64,000 bases of DNA from NCBI GenBank assembly GCA_903813345.2, contig CAIIXF020000005.1, forward strand, positions 16,249,375-16,313,374, read 5' to 3'. The translations under genes and the position numbers were made by a program. Position 1 is the first letter of the stretch. The number at the start of each line of letters is the position of its first letter. Below are positions 25,699 to 37,000 of this stretch, piece by piece. This DNA comes from Owenia fusiformis (Eukaryota > Annelida > Polychaeta > Sabellida > Oweniidae). Below the pieces are notes generated by a model. That model saw only the letters and a list, made by a program, of their open reading frames with translations, was not told the DNA's origin and did not search any database.

Positions 25699-26690
25699 AT
25701 GACCAGATACGCCTTCAGTATGAAAACGTTTAATGCGGTTAATGACCTAGCCTTGCCTAGTACCAGGTACGCCTTCTGCATGAAAACGTTTAATGCGTTT
25801 AGTGACCTAGCCTTGCCTAGTACCAGGTACGCCTTCTGCATGAAAACGTTTAATGCGGTTAGTGACTTAGCCTTGCCTAGTACCAGGTACGCCTTCAGCA
25901 TGAAAACGTTTAATGCGGTTAGTGACCTAGCCTTGCCTAGTACCAGGTACGCCTTCAGCATGAAAACGTTTAATGCGGTTAGTGACCTAGCCTTGCCTAG
26001 TACCAGGTACGCCTTCTGCATGAAAACGTTTAATGTGGTTAGTGACCTAGCCTTGCCTAGTACCAGGTACGCCTTCAGCATGAAAACGTTTAATGCGGTT
26101 AGTGACCTAGCCTTGCCTAAATCGGTCTCTTTTACTTATCTTGATATCTATTAAGTAATAATTCAAGATCAGATAATTAAAAAATAATGACTCGAGCAAG
26201 GCTACAAGTGACCCTACGTAGCGGAGTTAATGCGGTAAGTGACCTAGCCTTGCCTAGTACCAGGTACGCCTTCTGCATAAAGACGTTTAATGCGGTAAGT
26301 GACCTAGCCTAGGCCTTGCCTAGTACAAGGTACGCATTCAGTATGAAAACGTTTAATGCGGTAAGTGACCTAGCCTTGCCTAGTACCAGGTACGCCTTCT
26401 GCATGAAAACGTTTAATGCGGTAAGTGACCTAACCTTGCCTAAGTCGGTCTCTTTTACTTATCTTGATTTTTATTATGTCATAATTCAAGATCAGATAAG
26501 TAAAAAATACCGACTCGAGCAAGGCTACAAGTGACCCTACGTAGCGGAGTTTAATGCGGTAAGTGACCTAGCCTTGCCTAAATCGGTCTCTTTTACTTAT
26601 CTTGATTTCTAGTATGTAATAATTCAAGATAAGTAAAAAAAAACTCGAGCGAGGTTACGGGTGACCCTTTGTAGCGGAATCTATCCCATC
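25699..26690 (+). repeat. 60-bp tandem array and ~200-bp hairpin units, copy A
   Basis: Seven units of 60 bp run from about 25699 to 26118, each with GGTACGCCTTC(A/T)GCATGAAA and TAGTGACCTAGCCTTGCCTA. Longer units follow that contain CTTTTACTTATCTTGA and its inverted copy, so a hairpin can form, ending with GTGACCCTACGTAGCGGA. Sixty bases is a multiple of three with no stop, so both strands show frames of about 150 codons; I treat these as by-products of the repeat. Confidence 0.9.
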
Positions 26691-26992
26691 ATTTTAGCAA
26701 CAGTTATAAGGGTTGTTTGGGTACAAAGTTCAAGTATACAAGGTTAAAAGTAAAAAAGGTAACATTGAATCGGCCAAAAGTCAAAAAAATTAAATCCATG
26801 AATGAAGCTGTACTTTAAGGTGATTAACCAACCGTGAAGACAAACGACCTTCTGCTATGTCAATCAGTACGAATAACTGATGAAACTATTGAAAATCGGA
26901 TCATTTGTCTTGAAAAATAATGCAGGAAGGGATAACAAGAAGGGGAGGGGAACGGATGAAAGATGTATCCAAGGATATTCACTTCTTTCCAT

Positions 26993-27160
26993 AAAGGATT
27001 GGTATCGATATGGTGAACTAAACTCAACATTGTTTTTCTTTTAAACCAATGAAAACATTAGATGTAAAAGGTTCGGAAAGCTATATTATATTCCATTCAC
27101 AAAAATTGGTAGAAACGAACAAAAACAATTGCACTAAAAATAAAAAATAAAATATAAAAA
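26993..27160 (+). mobile_element. Truncated element with AAAGGATTGGTATCGATATG end
   Basis: Only the left terminal repeat and adjoining interior of the family at 37499-37872 are present; the right end is missing. The same truncated copy is in duplicate B near 47120, so it predates the duplication. A C-rich run (27205-27235) follows in both copies. Confidence 0.6.
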
Positions 27161-28027
27161 GGCCCACTTTTGGGGGCCTTAGGGGCTTTTTTCTGGGCCC
27201 ACCCAAGGGCCCCCTCCCTGCCCCCCCCCCAGATCCGCCAGTGGGTTGTATCTCAGTTCTTCCTTTCCAGCTAATGAGCATTCCAAGCTATCGGGATATA
27301 AAAGGTAGTGACATCTAACAATGTACAAATGGTAAATATTTTCACAAATATCAAAATATTTATAGTGTTGTTGATTTGAAATGCAGACGCAGTGATATTC
27401 CGATTACTGTATTCGGATCGATGGATCTGAGATCAAAATGTGAATTACATGTTTTACTTTCACGTTGACTTGTAGACTTGAAACGCAGCAACGTCCAATC
27501 ATATATTATCAATGGGATAATACGTCAAGGGGGGTCCAGGAACTAAAGTAGGCGAATAGGCAAAATCAAATTGACGAGGCAAAAACCAATGGATTAATAT
27601 TTTACTGTAATTTTCCGCCCCTGATGTCGTGATATTGCATTCGTAGCATTTAAAGTTATGAGCCGTTTGGTATTTACATGCGGATGTACATAAAATTGTG
27701 AATTGTGAGTGAATTTACCCTTTCGCCGCCCTTTCGTCTAACTTGACTTCCATGTGTAATAGTTTTGACTTTTCTTTTATAAGAAACTCTTAAATGTCAT
27801 AAACGATATACTCTCCATCTTGAACCCTTTTCACGGGATAGTTCACTTAAGAACGTTTTTCCAACTTTTCATCACAATTTATGATTTATGCTTCCTTATT
27901 CGTAGGACAATAAAAGTTTATATTAATTGATATGATAAATACCACAACGCCAGTATGAAGAACAAATGCATGATTATTTGAAATAACAAAAGTAACATTT
28001 ATACGATTCGACAATACAGCTTCGATT

Positions 28028-31000
28028 ATGACAAGACGGAATGTGCATTTCTTATATTTGATTTTATCATTGATTTACATGTCCAAAGTTAAAGAGGGTA
28101 AGTTGTTGTTTTATATCATCATTATCGCCACATTGTGAAGCTTGTGGTACTAATTTAGGAAAGGCATCAAAATATCAATGTCTGATAGAAAACTAAATAA
28201 ATCTAGTTTGGGGGAGGGGGTCAAAGCTATTTCAGTTTGCTATCCGACAAATTTCAACATTTAAATTTTTTGCAATTTCGACTCAAAATGCCTTGGAATG
28301 GTTTAAAAATAAAGACAACATGGAATATTATACTTGTTGTTGTTGGCACATGTTTTAAGAATGATAAATAAGTTATAGTACTGCCCACATGAAAGTCCAA
28401 ATTGAGTCGCTAAAACATGTGAAAAGTCCGCGATCAACTTCCATTATATTTAGTTTTTACTGTATTGACTTGAGCATTATGTGGAAACGTAGTGCCTGGC
28501 CATAGTGCGGTCATTATCTGCCCTGGTGAATAACGAGTAACTATGATCAAAACTAACCCTCTAAATTATCGAGCTATTTCCTTGATATCTGTCCCCTGTA
28601 AAATTTATTGTGATATACTGAACATGAGGTTGACAACTTTTCTTGAGGAAAATAAGTTGTTATCTGATGAACAAAATGGTTTCAGGAAAAAACGTAGTTG
28701 TTTGGATCAGGTGCATAGTTTGTATTCCATTATAAACAATAGAAAACTGTCTAAACTAGACACATTTGTGTGCTATATTGATTATATTAAAGCCTTCGGA
28801 AGTCTTAACAGGGACTGCCTATGGTTTAAAATGAACAAAATTGGCATTAAAGGTAAAATGTTTAAGGCTGTGAAGTCGCTATATCAGGATGTTACATGTA
28901 GTGTGAGGATAAATGGAATTTTAACCCCTTGGTTCAGTGCTAATGCCTAGGTCACATAGCCACCGGGCGCCGGCCGATGAGTAGTCATCGGCCGATTTCT
29001 AAATCGACCGGGCGCCGGTGACTTTTCACCGATGTCTTGATCTAATCGTGAGTATGGTCACATTAGTACAGGCATCGTACGGCGCCCGCAATCAATTGAA
29101 TCTGAAAGACATCGCACGGGTATCGCAAGGCGATCTGCCGATGGCCGTACGGCACCCGCCAGGACATCGGTCGATCTACAGGCCTCTAGATTTATACTAA
29201 ATTCTTGTATGACCCATTATGACTGTTCCACATGGCGTGAATGCAAGATTTGAAAACGAAATACTTCGATAGACAGGACTTCCAGGATAATAACGTTTTC
29301 ATGCAATAAAAATCAGAGAAAGAAGATCCTCTTTTGAGTAAATAGGTTCAATATTTAGAAAAAAAGCTGACATGGGGTCCCTATTCATAATTTTTCAAAT
29401 TGTTTGATTGATATTTTTACTATCACGGGTACTTCAATTGAAAGAAAACATATTGTTTTAATAAAAACACTGTATTTATGCCCAGAAAGTACTCATGGTG
29501 AAAGATATGACCGTCTTAAATCACTTGCCATACTACACGTGGTCTTTTCATCAAAGTGCACCCTGACCTTAATTCATTTTTAGATCTTTCATATAAACAA
29601 ATACTATGTCTACTCCCTGTCCATCCTATGCTATTAGCAAAATCCCCTATTTCTGCATCTTTCTTTTGTCTGTTCTCGTAAAGAGAATTTGTTTGGTCAT
29701 AAAAATATGGCCTATCTTCAAAGAAATTGGCAATTTTTTCTTCTATTTCAAGTGGAGTAAGGGAACATGGTGCAAAACGGCCCCCTGGGGCAAAGTGGCC
29801 CATCGAAATATATTTTGAACTATAAAAAGATGGTTCTTCAAAAGTCACATAATCGAATTTTGAAATTTCCGCAACCTTCTCCACCTCCCCTTTTTAACCA
29901 AGCAGCGTCTCGCTTTACGTAAGCAGTAAGAGGTAATTCTACTTTTCACTCTCTTTTTTGCAAATTACTCCTCCAACGAGTATCTCTAAAAAAATCCGGC
30001 AACAATAGAATATGGTTTTGGTTTAACATTTTACACATAGTATGCATATTTACTCTTTATTTGTAAAAATTTCGAGCTTCAAATATTAGGTAAATTAAAA
30101 TGACGTCTATTTGAAAATTCACATGTCTTTGGGGCAAAACGGCCCACATATGTTATAACATACAAAATTCTTATTGTACAAGAACAATTGATTTTCAAAC
30201 ATAACGATTTTAACATTTGGTTTGTACCTTATTTCCTTCCGACACATATAGAATGACTAGAATTATGGTAGGGGTTAAGAATACTTCATCTGTCAAAGGT
30301 TTGAACGTCTGAGATAAGATGTGTGTGGATGAGTCTTGTAATCGATTAATTTTGGTTTTAAAACTCATGTAACAGAGGGTGGGCCGTTTTGCCCCACCCA
30401 TGGGCCGTTTTGCCCCACTTTCGAAAATATTTTTGACCATTGAAAAATCACAGAAGATAGTCCTAGGCAAGTATAAAACACTCAAAAAATGTAAACCACA
30501 AACCATAATAAAGTGGAACATCAAAGTGCGCGATGATGGACAGATGAGAAAATATCCCGTACAGAACAACTTAACAGCTCACTAGCATTGTTATTGTCTT
30601 TTTCCACCTGTCTTCCCAAGGCCTTCCTCATATATGGCCCATTGGCCTTATCCCCTCTATCCTAAAGCCTTTGGCATATTAACTGTAATTGAGACAGTGA
30701 ACTTTCGTATTAAAATTGTGACCCTTGAAAATACTGTACTCACAAAAACATTCAGAAGATTTTTAAAATAAATGATTTGTAAAGGTACTGTACATGCATG
30801 AATAAATATACGACTAGATCAACCCACCCACCCAGCCATTCAAATGTGTGTCATTGTTTTACAGTAAGCCTTATCGTTCCATTTATGTTTTATAAAAAAT
30901 CTCTGACAGTGTGTAGTAATTATTATTCCTTACCTCATTCTTTTTAAAACCTTTGTATCACTTTTTTAGTAATCATTATTAAGATTTATCAAACAAATCA

Positions 31001-34000
31001 GCACGCAAAATCCCAAGATGACCGTGCGATGCCACCGGGCGCCGTAAGATAATCGTACGATGACCGGGCGGAACACGGCCGGGTAGGTACCGATGAGTTT
31101 GGTTGAGAAAAAATCGCCAAGACATCGGCAACTTTTATCTCCGCGATAAAACTCTGCCGGCGCCCGTACGATGTCTAAAAATCGGCCGATGAGTGGCGAT
31201 CATCGCCCGGCGCCCGTACGATGCCCGGGCTCGCCGGCCGATTTCGAACAAAATACTCATCGGCCGGGCGCCGTAGTGAAAATCGGAGCCTATGTGACCA
31301 AGGCATTAGTCTGGTACGAAGGAAGGATGTCTATTATCGCCCACGATTTTTTCGATCTATGTAGACTCCATAGCTGAAGAAATAAAAAGTTTAAATTGTG
31401 GGGTCACAATTAACAACGAAAAAGTGTGTATACTCATGTATGCCGACGACATTGCTTTGATAGCGGAGACCCCTCAAGATCTTCAGCGCATGCTTAATGT
31501 TGTAAACCAGTGGTGTAGGAAATGGAGACTCAGCATAGGTCAGAAAAAAACTAAAATCGTTCACTACAGGCCAACCTCTAAACCAAGATCTACATATCAA
31601 TTTAAATGTGGAATAAAATCAATAGAATATACTGAAAAATATAAATACTTGGGAGTATGGCTTGAAGAGCATGTCAACCCTCAAATAACAGCAAAGGAAA
31701 TTGCTAAGTCTGCAAGTCGTGCTTTATGTGTAATAATGTCAAAATTCCAACAAACTGGAGGCATGGATATAACTGTTTACAGCAAATTATATGACACTTT
31801 AGTGCAACCTGTGATCAACTATGGCTGTTCATTGATAGGTAATAATGAGCACAAGTGTATAAATGCAGTCCAAAATAAGGCATCAAAATTCTTTCTTGGT
31901 GTCGGTGTCAAAACAAACAACGAAGCAGCTCGAGCTGACCTTGGATGGGACTTACCACTTCACAAACAACAGATAGAGAGTGCACGTCTTTTTATACGCC
32001 TGCAAAAGGACGATTCTCGGTTTGGAGAACAGTCTCCGGGGCTAATAATTTTTTTCATGAAAAATATAGAAATTTCAAAAGAGGACATTTAAATCTACAA
32101 GATGTAAAAATAACAAATTGGTCTGAAGCAGGGATAACACTCAATTAGACTGATTCAATAAAATACAAATCTCGATTTTGGGGAAAGAAGTTCATCAGTG
32201 TACTGCGCTAATATCTTTTTGCGAAAAATCTAAAAATATTACCCAAATTAAATTATAACTATTCAAAAGAAGACATTCAAATCTATATTATGTAAAAAAA
32301 TCAAATTTGTCCGAAGCAGGGATAATGCTCATTTAGATTGATGAACTTCGTTCTCCAAACCGAGAATCGTCCTTTGGACAAAGATAGGTTAAACTCAAAA
32401 ATACATCATTGGTCCTTAAGACGTAAAAATAGTTGGGACTACAGAGTCTACAAGTTCTTAGAGGCATCAGGCCAAGGGAATATAACTCAAATGGAAAACT
32501 TAAATGCTAAAGCTATTTTAGAAGAGGTCAAGCTTTATCAACAATCTCAAGATCCCTTTCTAAAAAACATTTGGAATGACAAAAACAATGAAGTGAATGG
32601 TAATAAATTAAGAACTTTCAGGCAATTTAAGTATGGAGTAGTAGCAGAAAGTTATGTAACTTGTTTCATCCCAAGACACCATCGAAGTGCATTGGCTAAA
32701 CTGAGAACTGGGACGCTACAACTCCGTATAGAAACTGGTAGATATGATGGTACTCCTCTGGACCAGAGAACTTGCAAACTCTGTGATTTGGATGAAGTTG
32801 AAAATGAAATTCATTTTCTGATAAAATGTCCACACTATAAGCTCCTAAGGGATACCTTCTATAGAGAGATTGTGCAAGAGCAATTGCCATATATAGACTT
32901 GAATAATGCAAATTCACTTTTGACATTTATTAGCCTAATGCTTGCCAAGAAGATTCAAAAACCTCTAGCAGCTCTTATTCATAATATGTATTCAAAAAGG
33001 CAATTTGACTATGGCAGATTATAGGAGTTACATTTGTGAAGTCCAGACTAAGTTAAAACTGATACTTTTTTAGAATTAAAGATATAACTGGGCAGCAGGT
33101 GTGTGTCCCCAATCTGTTATAGTCATTTTCCAGCACTTGACTACAAAATTTATTGTATCAATACAGTTTATTTATGCATGCATATTCATTTATTGTGATA
33201 ATGGCCATTAATAGAAAATATTTGTCAAAGCATTTAAAGATGGCAGCACTTGAGTACTACTCTATCTAAGAGTGCTCTATTAAGTCAACTTACTCTAGTC
33301 AATATTCAATTACAATTAGATATACATTTAATGGTGTCTCCTAAGCCGATGCCGGCTGGTGGGTTTTTTAAAAAAAGTATTTATTATATGATATTGAATG
33401 TAGTTTTTAAACCTGTGACACAGAAATAAAATATTTTAAACTTAAACTATTAATCTCATTTCAGGGGCAACATAATTGAAATCTCGACCCTGGGCCAAAT
33501 TATCACATTATTATATGTTGACTGCTGAAATGAGGTTATTGGTATATTCATGACAGCATGATATCATGGTCAGAACATGACATCATGGTCATCAACAGTA
33601 TAGTTAGATCTAACCAGAGAAGTCGGGGTTTGTCTCTGTCCCACATACCCTGCGTGCAGAGTCTAGTTAAGACGAAGCTCTCTTTTAAGAAGTGAAGTCA
33701 AACGAATGCAAAGGGTATGTCCCACATCATTTGAGACTTAATGCTCCATCTTGTACGAGAACTGTTATGGAGCGATGTTTCGCTCTAGGTCATATTATCC
33801 TCCGAACGCTGGGTTCCAGACATCATCCACTAAGTTCCTCTCTTCTTGGAAGAAGGAGGTACGACTTCTGGATGCCTGTGTTTGGAGGATGGATCATATG
33901 GACTCTTCAGCCAAATTTAAAATTGAACCTCAATATGGGAACGGGAGACTGGTGTTTTTCTAATTTTAGGGAAGACCTTGAACGAACACTATGACGTACG

Positions 34001-37000
34001 ATTATCTGGTGGAGATGAGAATGAAGGACGGGTTGAAGTTTACTTGAACGGTTCATGGGGAGGAATATGCAATGCTGGCTGGGATGTGAACGATGTTGGG
34101 GTTGTGTGCAGACAACTGGGATTCCACGATAGCAACTTGAACTCTATCGTTGGTTTTAGATGGTGTAAGATAACTACTACAGTTTTCTTGAAATCGTTCT
34201 TGATTAAAAGAATCTGCTGACATGATAAAGTATCTAATGATTGGTAGGGACAGGATTCTTATATCAAAGTAACATTTTATATGTCATTTGAAGAATGTTA
34301 TCCTATTCACCCTTGGTATACGCAGCTAACGAAAATTGACCGGTACGGGTCAAAAGCTGGACCGGTACGGGTTAACGGTTTTATTTGAATTTAAAACAGC
34401 CATAACTTGCTCAATATTGACTTCTTCGTGTCTAATTTGGAATATATGATGCCTCCCGATGCTTTTAAGTACCCCAATTTTTTACAGATTTTTAAACGGA
34501 CCAAAACTCTCTAAATGCACATTTATGCTCTTTTCTCTCGAGAACGACTGTCTCATTTTCACGATAACTTTTATCTAGTACTTCTATCATATAAGATCTA
34601 TTTTTCCCCATCAAGGTATGATGTAAATGACATGCTATTTACAACTTGTGAGTTTCAATGACGCGCGTTTGATTTTATAAAAAATGCCAAACTTTGTGAC
34701 AAAGAATTTCCTCCTGCTTGCAGCGAGAAGACGGACCGGTTCGGGGCAATAGGACCGGTCCGTGCTATTTTCTTTACTTTATTGCTATATTTACTGTTAT
34801 TGAAAATTGTATATCGGATGTACGTTTGGTCCTAAAAGGGCATCAGTACTAATAAAATCCTATTATAACAACTCATTGGTAACAGTAGCTATATTGTTAT
34901 ACGTGTATGTGAACTCCAAACAAAAAATATTTGGCTTTATTCTTTCAAAAGATGATCTTAGGGAGTTTAAGCTTAAGCTTGCATATAAAATCGAAACGCC
35001 AACCCATACGTATGCCCATACAACTGCATCGCTTCAGTAACTTACGTTCGCGTTTAGGTAGTGGAAAACAGTGCAAGCTTAAACTCCCAATTAAGTGATA
35101 TCCAACTGTGATACGGTATCGGTATCGCTCAATGTTTCGAAACTGGGCCTTAAATTGTCTGAAAGTACCCACTCACCTAATACATGTATATTGATAGATT
35201 ATATGCTAGCCCATGCCTACAAGAATGGTACATTATATAAATCAGAGACATATGATAATTATAATATAATTATATATCTCTGATTAATTAAATGATTACG
35301 AAGATGTGTAAATGTTGTCATTAATCCTATAGACGGTAGAGGTGAACGGGAATACTCGCTTACAAATGTAGACTGCAACGGAACTGAAGATTCTTTGAAA
35401 GATTGCGGACATGTTGTAGGAGGCGACGAGCAATGCAAGTCGAGGGAAAAGGTGTGAAAGCCTTCATTTTAGAATTCGAAGATCCAATAATATTTCTCTC
35501 AGTCATAAAATTGCGGAAGTTTGTAGCCTGTAAAAATGTAAATGTGATAATTCTTAACCTATAAAAAACTTTTTTGAAAATTAATTTCGATGATTCATTT
35601 CACACGGGAACCTGACCCCTTTCTCCCATACAGTTCCCAGGTGATGCAGTAGCTGTTTGCAAGCCTCGAATAAGACTAGTCGGAGGTCCTATAAGAACTT
35701 CGGGAAGACTGGAGATATTCTATGAAGGAGCATGGCGACCTGTTTGCTATTACCAACCTTATGACACATATCTTTGGTACCATCATGACTTCATTATAAA
35801 CACCCTCTGTGAGATGGCTGGGGTTACCCCAAAGGATGCTTACCGTGTTGGATTAAGTGCATTTGGACCTCTCTCGCCAATGAATACACCGATTTGGTCA
35901 TTTCGTTTCCTCGTTACAGCACAAGGAGGCCAGGATACTTACACAATTTTCATCGCTAGCAATTCACATCTCTGGGACGGACTGCAAATAAAAGCACGCG
36001 TGGATCCCAAATGTGTCAATGGGGAATATGTAAGCCTGATATGTCGCAGACCTCAAACAGGTAACCCCGGGATGTAACCCAACGTCATACACATGCAACT
36101 ATTGATGAAGAAGCTTTAGAAGAACCTTTAAGCTAGGCAATTCCTTGCGTACCTTCTCTCTTAATATAGTAGCTATAACCATTTTATATACTATCTATAT
36201 TAAGCAAAACATGGAGAAATGTTTTGATATGGTCAAATTTAGTAATTTAAAAATACATACAGATAATCTCTTCTTTTATTTTAAATTGTCAACTTCCGAA
36301 AAATATGTAGCATTTGCCAAGTTTGGTATTCATCTATACTATAACCGTCACTGCAGTGTAGCAGCTAAATATTGAATTTGATTGAATATTTTTACAAAAG
36401 TTTTCGGTAGTGAAATAGCCCGAGATTTTGGGCATACACAGCTACTTTTTATGCATTTTTGAACTGAAAAGTATATCAAGTAAAGTAATATTTTCATATT
36501 CTATTAACTCAAGAGATTGCAACAGATGTTCGAATTGTTGGCACAAGTGGTTACAGCGGCAAAGTGGAAATCAAGAACTACGGATACTGGGGAGGAGTGA
36601 GTCGAATTACAACAGGAAACTTTTATAAAGTCGCGTGTAAACAATTGGGCTTTAACCCAAATAATGCTTTTAAAATGCTACCCCCTAAAGATTATACAAG
36701 AAAATCTCCAACATTTAAAAAATTCTTTAACTGCACAGGTAAATAATCATTTACTATAAATATAGAGACAATTTGAATTTTCTATTAGTTAATTAACAAC
36801 AAAATAACAACTTTTTTTATATATAATTTAGGCATTTATACCTCTATGACACTCTCAAGCACTTTATTGGCGACTATTATATCCATGCATTTTACTAGGC
36901 AATGAAACCAGAATAAAGGATTGCGGACAGAGCTCTTTACAAAGGTCTGACAGCTACAATCGCATAAGGGTTTACCTCGAAGGGAACGACTTACATGTGA

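Larger units (their letters stand above)
28543..33444 (+). mobile_element. 5'-truncated non-LTR retrotransposon (LINE) in intron 1 of copy A
   Basis: Copy B has the uninterrupted site. The insertion begins directly after GAGTAACTAT and ends before AAACTAT, so the target duplication is about 6 bp. The sequence starts within the reverse transcriptase, with [15 protein letters not shown] and [14 protein letters not shown]. The YADD catalytic motif is at about 31439-31450 in the continuation after a nested insertion. The C-terminal part (32338-33024) ends in a C-x2-C...H-x4-C cluster ([19 protein letters not shown]). Endonuclease and ORF1 are absent. A local rearrangement and stops near 32090-32340 mean it is inactive. 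The family within non-LTR elements is not assigned. Confidence 0.88.

Noticed and set aside
25641-26534. Repeat proteins of ~150 residues on both strands
   Set aside because: They follow from a 60-bp tandem unit without stops; no signal sequence, splice context or conservation in copy B.
25699-26660. CRISPR-like array
   Set aside because: Units are contiguous 60-bp repeats without unique spacers, in an animal genome with introns.
27081-27281. Pro/Gly-rich minus frames here and at 47352-47587
   Set aside because: Produced by a C-rich run present in both duplicates; length of the run differs and breaks the frame.
28941-29200. GC-rich segment as a CpG island or transferred gene
   Set aside because: It is the subterminal region of a transposon with iterated short words, mirrored at 31020-31290.
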